Assembly: GCF_040215725.1 (NCBI RefSeq)
Contig: NZ_CP157968.1
Location: forward strand, 1,752,990 to 1,816,989
DNA length: 64,000 nt
Direction of reading: 5' to 3'
From: Rhizobium sp. ZPR4
GTDB lineage: Bacteria; Pseudomonadota; Alphaproteobacteria; Rhizobiales; Rhizobiaceae
The translations under genes were made by a program, and so were the position numbers. Under the pieces are notes generated by a model. That model was not told the DNA's origin. It did not search any database and saw nothing but the letters and a program-made list of their open reading frames with translations. Positions 53,153-60,797 of this stretch are shown here, piece by piece (the first letter of the stretch is position 1; each line of letters opens with the position of its first letter).

Positions 53153-53309
53153 AAATGAGGTGAAACACCTCAAGCAGAAGGCGCGAGAAACCTCACCGAT
53201 GCGCTAATCCAAATTCCACCCGATTGCGCGTGGCAAGACCTTTTGGCATTGCCTAGAGGCGCGTGACATGCTCCGTCGGAGCAGCAATATTGGGATTTTG
53301 GGAGGAAAC

Positions 53310-54119
53310 ATGTTCTGGGCACTCAATCAGATTACGACGCCAAATCTTAGCTACGCCGATTTCCTTGACCTATCGGTTGCTCTCGGCTGCCAGGGCGTAG
53401 AAGTTCGCAACGATCTCAAGCGCCAGCTATTTGACGGTCTTTCGCCGAACGAGGCAGGTAAAATGGTTCGTGACCGCGGTCTGCGGCTCGTCGGCCTGTC
53501 CCAGGTCTATCCGTTCAATTTCTGGTCGGATGATATTGAGCGGAAGGTTCATGACCTGATTGCAATCGCCAAGGAGGTTGGTGCTGAAACCATCAGCCTG
53601 ATTCCGCGAAACGAGGGGGTCGGCACTGAGGCGCAGGAGCGCAAAGCCAATCTCGAAACGTCCCTTGCCGCCATTTTGCCTCTTCTTGAAGAGGCGGAGC
53701 TGGTCGCACTGGTTGAACCGCTGGGGTTTCAGCGTTCCTCGCTGCGTTACAAGGCAGAGCTCGTGGACGCGATCAACGCGCTCGGCGCGGCGCACCGTTA
53801 TAAACTCGTCCATGACACGTTCCATCACGCCTTGGCGGATGGCGGGCCAATTTTCGCCGGTCACACGGGTATCGTCCACATATCGGCTGTCGTTGATCCG
53901 ACGTTGCAGCTGAACCAGATGGAAGACGAACACCGCGTTCTCGTGGACGGATCGGACCGACTGGACAATATAGGCCAGATCAAGGCTCTGCAGGCTGCCG
54001 GATATGTCGGACCGATTTCCTACGAGTGCTTCTCTCCGCTGGTGCACGACCTCGCCAACCCACGAGAAGCGATCCAAGCCTCGTTTGATTTCATCGAAAC
54101 GGCCTTGAAGGCCGGGTGA
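53310..54119 (+). CDS. TIM-barrel sugar isomerase/epimerase (IolI/IolE/MocC-like)
   Basis: This 269-residue AP-endonuclease-fold TIM-barrel enzyme starts at ATG 53310 behind GGGAGGAAAC. Motifs include GCQGVEVRNDLKRQLFDGLS, ALVEPLGFQ (metal Glu), LVHDTFHHAL (Asp/His ligands) and GPISYECFSP (last Glu). Relatives isomerise or dehydrate inosose and other keto-sugars, and MocC of rhizopine catabolism is of this type. With the MocDEF-like genes nearby it suggests degradation of an inositol-like or methylated polyol. Its start lies 157 bp after the LacI gene. Confidence 0.85.
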   Translation: MFWALNQITTPNLSYADFLDLSVALGCQGVEVRNDLKRQLFDGLSPNEAGKMVRDRGLRLVGLSQVYPFNFWSDDIERKVHDLIAIAKEVGAETISLIPRNEGVGTEAQERKANLETSLAAILPLLEEAELVALVEPLGFQRSSLRYKAELVDAINALGAAHRYKLVHDTFHHALADGGPIFAGHTGIVHISAVVDPTLQLNQMEDEHRVLVDGSDRLDNIGQIKALQAAGYVGPISYECFSPLVHDLANPREAIQASFDFIETALKAG

Positions 54120-54266
54120 TCGCCGAACGGGCGACGCGAACGAAAAGGAGCTTGGCTGTGGCCAGGCTCGACCTATCATGTATCGAAGAACTCCTTGTTT
54201 TATGTTCTCCAGCGTTGGTAGCGACGTTGCGGCTGCAGCCTTCGATGATCATCAGGATTGCCTCCT

Positions 54267-55295
54267 TCAGATATTCTCGGAGATATAGATCTCGAACGGG
54301 AAGAAGGTCTGACGCGCGGTCGTTTGTGCGCTTCCTTCGACCGAACTCACCATTTGCGTGATGAGCTCTCGGCACAGAAGAGGCAATGGGGTACAAATGG
54401 CCATGGCAACTGTGCCATCCATCAGCGCGCCCTTACTCTCGGGAACAAGCTCGTTGACGATGAGGGTAACATCGCCTGCGCGGTTTTCTTCCCGGAGTGC
54501 GGCGATCGCCCCCTCCATTCCACCACCGGCGACATAAAGACCGATAAGGTCTGGATGTTTCTGCAGAAGATCGAGCGTCGCCTCATGCGTGACGTCGACG
54601 GCGTCGAGATTGATGAGTGTTTCCAGGACTTCGAATTCCGGCGCATTCTCGCGGAAATAGGAGCGAAAACCCATCTCCCGCAACTCGTGGCCGTGAAAGC
54701 GGTGGCTGCCGACGAAACATGCCACCTTGCCCGGCTTGCGAGCCGTGCGCGCGATCGTCCAGGCGGCAGATCTCCCGACCTTTCTGTTGTCGAGACCGAG
54801 ATATCCTTCTCGAACGCCCGCCGCAAAGTCGGAAAGTACGGAAAAAACCGGAATCCTCCTTTCCTTGAGCTCGTCGACGATCGCCTCAACAGCCGGATAA
54901 TCCGGGGCGACAACGGCCACGGCCTGATTACGGGCGGCCAGTGCCCGCACTTTCTCCACAATCGCGCTCGGTGTCGAGACAACTGGATAGTCGATCTGAA
55001 TGTGCAGCTTCGCGGTCGTCGTTGCCGCCGCAGCCGCTTCGATCTCTTTGGCAAAGGCTTGATAAAATGATTGCGTGGGCTTCTGCAACAGGAATGCGAG
55101 TTGATAGCGTGGTACGTCTTCGAAGACGCGCTGACGCAGGAGACCGACAGCATGATAGCCGATTTCCTGCGCCGCCTCATAGACGCGCCGTGCCGTCTGT
55201 TCGCGAACCGGAAGGCGTCCGTTCAGCACGCGATCGATGGTGGCGACGCTGACGCCGGACGCCTTGGCGAGATCCGATATGGTCGGGCGACGCAT
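54267..55295 (-). CDS. LacI-family transcriptional regulator (second of a pair)
   Basis: This 342-residue regulator has the helix-turn-helix TISDLAKASGVSVATIDRVLNGR and the same effector-domain blocks as the other LacI protein (GLDNRKVGRSA, FVGSHRFHGHELREMGFRSYF and YVAGGGMEGAIAALREENRAG). It is divergent from the oxygenase operon (55446 onward), with 150 bp between, so it most likely regulates that operon. Its own stop is followed by a short gap to the convergent isomerase. Confidence 0.9.
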   Translation of the reverse strand: MRRPTISDLAKASGVSVATIDRVLNGRLPVREQTARRVYEAAQEIGYHAVGLLRQRVFEDVPRYQLAFLLQKPTQSFYQAFAKEIEAAAAATTTAKLHIQIDYPVVSTPSAIVEKVRALAARNQAVAVVAPDYPAVEAIVDELKERRIPVFSVLSDFAAGVREGYLGLDNRKVGRSAAWTIARTARKPGKVACFVGSHRFHGHELREMGFRSYFRENAPEFEVLETLINLDAVDVTHEATLDLLQKHPDLIGLYVAGGGMEGAIAALREENRAGDVTLIVNELVPESKGALMDGTVAMAICTPLPLLCRELITQMVSSVEGSAQTTARQTFFPFEIYISENI

Positions 55296-55445
55296 GGTTG
55301 CTCCTGATGGATTTTATCATTGTTGCATTGTCATGATGATAGGTTTTGATAGATTCCATCATTCCTGCATTGAGGCAAGCGAAAAGTCGATCTATCGTTT
55401 GCAACATTGAGAGCGAGGCGCTGTCGCGCATCGCGGGAGGCAGGG

Positions 55446-56531
55446 ATGACGACGATAATCAAGCGTGACTATGATCTGCTCGGTGCAAGCGGCAGGCTGG
55501 CGGTGGAAACGGGGCTGGCTGCTGCCGAATGGTATCACACGGATGTGCCGCGCAAGGATATGAAGGTGCTGATGCAGCGCTCGGACGCGCCGGCGATCCG
55601 CGACACCATCGTCTGGCTCGGCAGCATGGTGGTCTTCGCCGCACTGGCTGTCTATTTCTGGGGATCGTGGATCTGCGTGCCTTTCTTCCTGGCCTATGGC
55701 GTGCTCTATGGCTCCGCCTCGGACAGCCGATGGCATGAATGCGGCCATGGCACGGCGTTCAAGACGCGCTGGATGAATGACGCGGTCTATCAGATCGCCT
55801 GCTTTATGATCATGCGCAATCCGGTGACCTGGCGCTGGAGCCATGCGCGCCACCACACCGATACTGTCATCGTCGGCCGCGACCCTGAGATTGCCGTCAT
55901 GCGGCCGCCGGATCTCTTCCGCCTTGTCCTGAATTTCTTCGGCATCCTTGACGCCTGGTATGCGATCGTCGACATGTTGCGCAATGCGTGCGGTGTCGTC
56001 AGTGCTGCGGAAAAGACCTTCATCCCCGAGATGGAGCAGCCGAAGGCCATTCGTATCGCCCGTATCTGGCTTGCCATCTATATCGTGACCATTGCAACGG
56101 CGATCGGCATGGGCTCGATCCTGCCGCTGATGCTGATCGGCCTTCCTCGGCTTTATGGCGCCTGGCACCATGTTCTGACCGGCCTGCTGCAGCATGGCGG
56201 CCTTGCCGACAACGTCATCGATCATCGCCTGAACAGCCGCACCGTCATGATGAACCCGATCAGTCGCTTCATCTACTGGAACATGAATTATCATGTCGAA
56301 CATCACATGTTCCCGATGGTGCCCTATCACGCGCTGCCGAAGCTGCATGCGATGATCAAGCACGACCTGCCGGACGCCAATCCGTCCATCTGGTCCGGCT
56401 ATCGCGAGATGATCCCCGCATTCCTGCGGCAATTGCGCAATGAGGATTATTTCCTGAAGCGCGAGCTGCCGTCGACAGCGCGGCCCTATCGCGAAGAGTT
56501 CCATGGAGAACTGCCGGCCGCCGCACAATAA
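55446..56531 (+). CDS. mocD: MocD-like membrane di-iron oxygenase/desaturase
   Basis: This 361-residue enzyme has the three histidine boxes of membrane-bound fatty acid desaturases and alkane hydroxylases: HECGH (97-101), HARHH (133-137) and HVEHH (283-287), with four to five hydrophobic helices between them. MocD of rhizobial rhizopine catabolism is such a protein, and with MocE and MocF it is thought to demethylate 3-O-methyl-scyllo-inosamine. The start is ATG 55446 after GGGAGGCAGGG. It opens the mocD-mocE-mocF-panB-like-purU-folD run. The substrate here is inferred, because mocA, mocB and mocR are absent. Confidence 0.85.
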   Translation: MTTIIKRDYDLLGASGRLAVETGLAAAEWYHTDVPRKDMKVLMQRSDAPAIRDTIVWLGSMVVFAALAVYFWGSWICVPFFLAYGVLYGSASDSRWHECGHGTAFKTRWMNDAVYQIACFMIMRNPVTWRWSHARHHTDTVIVGRDPEIAVMRPPDLFRLVLNFFGILDAWYAIVDMLRNACGVVSAAEKTFIPEMEQPKAIRIARIWLAIYIVTIATAIGMGSILPLMLIGLPRLYGAWHHVLTGLLQHGGLADNVIDHRLNSRTVMMNPISRFIYWNMNYHVEHHMFPMVPYHALPKLHAMIKHDLPDANPSIWSGYREMIPAFLRQLRNEDYFLKRELPSTARPYREEFHGELPAAAQ

Positions 56532-56557
56532 CATCGAAATTGCAAAGGGAGGAAAAC

Positions 56558-56869
56558 ATGAGCAACTGGATCGAAGTCTGCGCCGCTGATGCAATCGACG
56601 AGGAGGATGTCATCCGTTTCGATCATGACGGGCGGACCTTCGCTGTCTATCGCAGCCCGGAGGATGATTATTTCGCGACCGACGGCCTGTGCACGCATGA
56701 AAAGATCCATCTCGCCGATGGCCTTGTCATGGACAACATCATCGAATGTCCCAAGCACAATGGCCGCTTCGACTACCGCACCGGCGAAGCCAAGGGCGCT
56801 CCGGTCTGCGTCAATCTGCAGACCTATCCGGTCAAGGTCGAAAACGGCACCGTCTTCATCGGGCTCTGA
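56558..56869 (+). CDS. mocE: Rieske-type ferredoxin (MocE-like)
   Basis: This 103-residue soluble electron carrier has a Rieske 2Fe-2S site, Cys45-Thr-His47 and Cys64-x2-His67 (GLCTHEKIHLADGL and ECPKHNGRFDYRTG). It has the size of small bacterial Rieske ferredoxins. The start at ATG 56558 follows AAAGGGAGGAAAAC. It lies 26 bp after the oxygenase gene and 10 bp before the reductase gene, so the three form an electron chain from NAD(P)H through FAD to the di-iron centre. Confidence 0.93.
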   Translation: MSNWIEVCAADAIDEEDVIRFDHDGRTFAVYRSPEDDYFATDGLCTHEKIHLADGLVMDNIIECPKHNGRFDYRTGEAKGAPVCVNLQTYPVKVENGTVFIGL

Positions 56870-56879
56870 GGAGGCTATC

Positions 56880-58106
56880 GTGGCGCATTTCGTCATTGTC
56901 GGAGCTGGGGAATGCGGCGCCCGCGCTGCCTTCGCACTCCGTGAAAAGGGATTTGACGGCGACATCACCCTCATCGGTGCCGAGCCGCTCGCCCCATATG
57001 AACGCCCGCCGCTTTCGAAGGGCGGATCGGATGAGGTGCCCGAGCCAAAGTTCGTTGCCGCATTGGAGCGTTACCAGGAGCAATCGATCGACCTTCGGCT
57101 GGATACCGCAGTCATGACAATCGATCCCGCCGCGAAGACGATTGGGCTCTCGGACGGACAGACACTTGCCTACGACAAGCTTCTGCTTGCGACGGGGGCA
57201 TCGGCGCGCAACCTCCCCGGCACCGACGGCACCTCTCATCGTATCCGCATGCTGCGGACTCATGCAGATGCGGTGGCATTGCATGCCACCCTCAACCCCG
57301 GACGGCACATTGCCATCATTGGCGGCGGCTTCATCGGTCTCGAACTCGCGGCAACAGCGCGGATACGCGGCGCCGACGTCACTGTTATCGAAGGTCTGCC
57401 GCGGGTGTTGAAACGCGGCGTGCCGGAGGAAATCGCCGGGGCAATTACCGAACGGCATCGTCGGGAGGGTGCCGATATACGCTGTAGCCAGACCATCGAG
57501 ACGGTAGAGGAAAACGCCGACGAGGTGGTCGTTCGTATGGCGAACGGCGAAGTGATCTCCGCCGATCTGCTGATCGTCGGCATCGGCGCCCTGCCGAATG
57601 TCGCGCTCGCTGCCGACGCAGGTCTGGCGATCGACAACGGTATTGCCGTCAATGAGCGGCTGGAGACCTCGATTGCTGATATCTATGCTGCGGGCGATTG
57701 CTGCTCCTTTCCGCTGGCGCTCTATGGCGGACGGCGTGTTCGCCTCGAATCCTGGCGCAACGCGCAGGAACAGGCAAATCTCGCCGCCGCCAACATGCTG
57801 GGAGAAGGTGCGGAAATATCCGCCGTGCCATGGTTCTGGTCCGACCAGTATGACCTGACATTGCAGATCGCCGGCCTTGCGGATGAAGCAGTCGCCCATA
57901 TACGGCGCGACCTCGATGACGGTGCCTTTATCTTATTCCATCTCGGCGCGGACGGAAGGCTGCTCGCCGCCAGCGGTATCGGACGCGGCAATGTCATAGC
58001 GCGCGATATCCGTCTTGCCGAGATGCTGATCGCCGCCCGCGCGCATCCGGATCATGCCGCCCTGGCGGCAAGCGCCGTCAAGCTGAAGTCGCTGCTTGCG
58101 GCGTAA
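56880..58106 (+). CDS. mocF: FAD-dependent ferredoxin reductase (MocF-like)
   Basis: This 408-residue reductase begins at GTG 56880 with GAGGAGG six bases before it; the longer frame runs across the ferredoxin gene. FAD binding is shown by FVIVGAGECGARAAFAL, NAD(P) by IAIIGGGFIGLELAATAR, and the second FAD motif by ADIYAAGDCCSFPL. The C-terminal dimer domain (YDLTLQIAGLADEA) is typical of putidaredoxin/rubredoxin reductases. It supplies electrons to the Rieske ferredoxin. Confidence 0.93.
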   Translation: MAHFVIVGAGECGARAAFALREKGFDGDITLIGAEPLAPYERPPLSKGGSDEVPEPKFVAALERYQEQSIDLRLDTAVMTIDPAAKTIGLSDGQTLAYDKLLLATGASARNLPGTDGTSHRIRMLRTHADAVALHATLNPGRHIAIIGGGFIGLELAATARIRGADVTVIEGLPRVLKRGVPEEIAGAITERHRREGADIRCSQTIETVEENADEVVVRMANGEVISADLLIVGIGALPNVALAADAGLAIDNGIAVNERLETSIADIYAAGDCCSFPLALYGGRRVRLESWRNAQEQANLAAANMLGEGAEISAVPWFWSDQYDLTLQIAGLADEAVAHIRRDLDDGAFILFHLGADGRLLAASGIGRGNVIARDIRLAEMLIAARAHPDHAALAASAVKLKSLLAA

Positions 58107-58129
58107 CCATCCATATTGAGGAACATTCA

Positions 58130-58936
58130 ATGCAAAAGCACAATCGTCCGACGGTTGCCGACCTCCTGTCGCTTAAAGGAAAGCGACAACTGACAATGCT
58201 GCGCGTCACCTCGCTTGAAGACGCAGAAGCCGCGCAGAGAGCCGGTATTGATATGCTTTCCGTCCCGCCAGCGCTTTTAGGCCCGGCATTCCGTGAAGCC
58301 GCACCAAGCCCCTTTGCAATACCGGGTCTGGAATATGGCGACTATGTTTCGGCGGAAGAATATATGCGAGAGGCATTCAAGGCACTGAAAGCCGGGGGCG
58401 ATGCCGTTTATTGCGCCGCAAGCCTCGCGATCATTCGACGAATGCGAGACGAGGGAATTCCCGTCTGCAGCCACGTCGGTCTCATTCCTTCGAAGGCGAC
58501 ATGGACGGGCGGTTTCCGTGCCGTCGGAAAAACCTCGATCAGCGCTTTTGAGATTTGGCATCAGACAAAGGCGTTGGAAGAAGCCGGAGCCTTTGCCGTC
58601 GAAATTGAGGTTGTGCCCGGCGACGTCGCGGCTGCCATCAGCCAAAGGACATCGTTGCTGATGATTTCGATGGGGGCAGGAACGGGATGTGACGCGCAAT
58701 ATCTGTTTGCCGATGATGTTCTTGGCAGCAATCGCGGCCATCGTCCCCGTCATGCGAAGGTCTATCGCGATTTCGCGGCGGAGTTCGACCGGCTGCAAGA
58801 TGAGCGCGTTGCCGCTTTTGCCGAATTTGCCGATGACGTTCGTTCTGGCGCCTATCCGGAGAAGGGACATCAGGTCGCAATCGACAGGCAAGAGCTTGAG
58901 GCGTTCCTGCACATGCTCGCTGAGCAAACCCCTTAA
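58130..58936 (+). CDS. Divergent PanB-fold protein (ketopantoate hydroxymethyltransferase-like)
   Basis: This 268-residue protein follows the PanB pattern in its C-half: IPVCSHVGLIPSKATWTGGFRAVGKT, then the catalytic-Glu strand AFAVEIEVVPGDVAAAISQR, and MISMGAGTGCDAQYLFADDVLG. In the N-half the metal-binding Asp of VGDS is replaced (MLSVPPALLG), the second metal Asp region reads PGLEYGDY, and the lysine of VKxEG is replaced (AVYCAAS). Real PanB uses 5,10-methylene-tetrahydrofolate, which fits this C1 cluster, but the changes argue against normal ketopantoate synthesis. Its role is unknown. Confidence 0.8.
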   Translation: MQKHNRPTVADLLSLKGKRQLTMLRVTSLEDAEAAQRAGIDMLSVPPALLGPAFREAAPSPFAIPGLEYGDYVSAEEYMREAFKALKAGGDAVYCAASLAIIRRMRDEGIPVCSHVGLIPSKATWTGGFRAVGKTSISAFEIWHQTKALEEAGAFAVEIEVVPGDVAAAISQRTSLLMISMGAGTGCDAQYLFADDVLGSNRGHRPRHAKVYRDFAAEFDRLQDERVAAFAEFADDVRSGAYPEKGHQVAIDRQELEAFLHMLAEQTP

Positions 58937-58990
58937 TTGCACCCTGGGCTTTGGGTGAAGCATCTATCACATCGAATTGGGCTGTTTCGA

Positions 58991-59875
58991 ATGAAAACCT
59001 ATGTATTGACAGTGACGTGCAAGTCGACGCGTGGGATTGTCGCAGCGATATCGAACTATCTGGCGGGTGAGGGCTGCAACATCGTCGATTCCAGCCAGTT
59101 CGACGATCTCGATACCGGCATGTTCTTCATGCGCGTCTCCTTCATCTCCGAGGAAGGTGTCGGCGAGGCAGCGCTGGTGGAAGGCTTCAAGCCGATCGCC
59201 GAGAAGTTCGCCATGATGTCAGAAATCCACGATGCCAGGAAGCGCATGAAGGTGCTGCTCATGGTCTCGCGCTTCGGCCATTGCCTCAACGACCTGCTCT
59301 ATCGCTGGAAGATCGGCGCCCTGCCGATCGACATCGTCGGCGTCGTCTCCAACCATTTCGACTACCAGAAAGTGGTGGTCAATCACGACATCCCCTTCCA
59401 CCATATTCCGGTGACCAAGGCCAACAAGCCGGAGGCGGAAGCCAGGATCATGGATGTGGTCGAGCAGACCGGCACCGAGCTGATCGTGCTGGCGCGCTAC
59501 ATGCAGATCCTGTCGGATTCGATGTGCCAGAAGATGTCGGGCCGCATCATCAACATCCACCATTCCTTCCTGCCGTCCTTCAAGGGGGCGAACCCCTACA
59601 AGCAGGCCTATGAGCGCGGGGTGAAGCTGATCGGGGCAACGGCGCATTATGTGACGGCGGATCTCGACGAGGGTCCGATCATCGAGCAGGACACGGCGCG
59701 CATCACCCATGCGCAGTCGGCCGAGGACTATGTCTCGATCGGCCGCGATGTCGAGAGCCAGGTGCTGGCCCGCGCCATCCATGCGCATATCCATTTCCGC
59801 ACCTTCCTCAACGGCAACCGCACCGTCGTCTTCCCGGCAAGTCCGGGGTCCTATGCCTCCGAGCGCATGGGGTGA
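58991..59875 (+). CDS. purU: Formyltetrahydrofolate deformylase
   Basis: This 294-residue enzyme hydrolyses 10-formyl-tetrahydrofolate to formate and free tetrahydrofolate. An N-terminal ACT domain (about residues 1-80) precedes the formyltransferase fold with MVSRFGHCLNDLLYRW and the catalytic NIHHSFLPSFKGANPYKQAY and AHYVTADLDEGPIIEQD. In demethylation clusters PurU drains C1 units as formate. The ATG at 58991 is used; the frame before it is a short gap extension. It is followed closely by folD. Confidence 0.95.
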   Translation: MKTYVLTVTCKSTRGIVAAISNYLAGEGCNIVDSSQFDDLDTGMFFMRVSFISEEGVGEAALVEGFKPIAEKFAMMSEIHDARKRMKVLLMVSRFGHCLNDLLYRWKIGALPIDIVGVVSNHFDYQKVVVNHDIPFHHIPVTKANKPEAEARIMDVVEQTGTELIVLARYMQILSDSMCQKMSGRIINIHHSFLPSFKGANPYKQAYERGVKLIGATAHYVTADLDEGPIIEQDTARITHAQSAEDYVSIGRDVESQVLARAIHAHIHFRTFLNGNRTVVFPASPGSYASERMG

Positions 59876-59878
59876 GTG

Positions 59879-60784
59879 ATGACGCTCGCAACAGTGATCG
59901 ACGGGAGACAGGCGGCCGCTTCGGTGATCGAGGCCGTGAAGGCTGCGGCCGCGGGGCTTGAGGCTGAGGCTGGTGTGAAGACCGGACTTGCGGTCGTCAT
60001 CGTCGGTGACGATCCGGCCAGTCACACCTATGTCGGCGCCAAGGGCCGCACGGCCAAGGAATGCGGTTTCAACTCTGTCCAGCACACGCTGCCGGCCGAG
60101 ACGACGCAGGAAGAATTGGCAAAGCTCGTGGCCTCGCTAAATGACGATCCGTCCATCCACGGCATTCTCGTGCAGCTGCCGTTGCCGAAGCATCTTAATT
60201 CCGATGCGATCATCCAGTCGATCAAGCCGGAGAAAGATGTCGACGGGTTGCATGTCGTCAATGCCGGCAAGCTGGCAACCGGCGATCTCGAAACCGGGCT
60301 GATCTCGTGTACGCCGGCCGGCGCCATGCTTTTGGTGCGCTCCATCCATGGCGAGGACCTGTCGGGTCTGAACGCCGTGGTCATCGGCCGCTCGAACCTT
60401 TTCGGCAAGCCGATGGCGCAATTGCTGCTTTCTGCCAATGCGACGGTCACGACGGCGCATTCGCGCACGAAGGATCTCGCCGCGGTGGCAAGGGGTGCCG
60501 ATATTCTGGTGGCGGCTGTCGGCCGTCCGGAGATGGTCAAGGCGAATTGGGTGAAGCCGGGTGCGACCGTCATCGATGTCGGCATCAACCGCATCGACGC
60601 ACCGGAGCGGGGCGAGGGCAAGAGCCGGCTGGTGGGTGATGTCGCCTATGGCGAAGTCTCCGAAGTCGCCGCCGCCATCACGCCGGTTCCAGGCGGTGTC
60701 GGACCGATGACGATCGCCATGCTGATGGCCAATACCGTCATCGCTGCCCATCGCTCAGCCGGCAGAAAGCCGCCGAGGTTTTAA
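59879..60784 (+). CDS. folD: Bifunctional methylene-THF dehydrogenase/methenyl-THF cyclohydrolase
   Basis: This 301-residue FolD oxidises 5,10-methylene-tetrahydrofolate to the methenyl form and on to 10-formyl-tetrahydrofolate. The family motifs [17 protein letters not shown] (with the catalytic Lys), [33 protein letters not shown] and [14 protein letters not shown] are intact. It starts 3 bp after the purU stop at ATG 59879 (GTG at 59876 is possible). Together with PurU it turns formaldehyde-derived C1 units into formate, and it is probably a second copy beside a housekeeping folD elsewhere. Confidence 0.95.
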   Translation: MTLATVIDGRQAAASVIEAVKAAAAGLEAEAGVKTGLAVVIVGDDPASHTYVGAKGRTAKECGFNSVQHTLPAETTQEELAKLVASLNDDPSIHGILVQLPLPKHLNSDAIIQSIKPEKDVDGLHVVNAGKLATGDLETGLISCTPAGAMLLVRSIHGEDLSGLNAVVIGRSNLFGKPMAQLLLSANATVTTAHSRTKDLAAVARGADILVAAVGRPEMVKANWVKPGATVIDVGINRIDAPERGEGKSRLVGDVAYGEVSEVAAAITPVPGGVGPMTIAMLMANTVIAAHRSAGRKPPRF

Positions 60785-60797
60785 GGAAGAAAGGTGT

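Noticed and set aside
55296..55445. Possible LacI operator in the gap between the second LacI gene and mocD
   Set aside because: ATTGTTGCA and TGCAACATT are near-inverted, but about 80 bp apart with one mismatch. No compact palindrome stood out, so I did not annotate a site.
56589..56879. N-terminal extension of the ferredoxin reductase frame
   Set aside because: It overlaps the whole Rieske ferredoxin gene out of frame. The GTG at 56880 has a strong ribosome site and is followed directly by the FAD motif.
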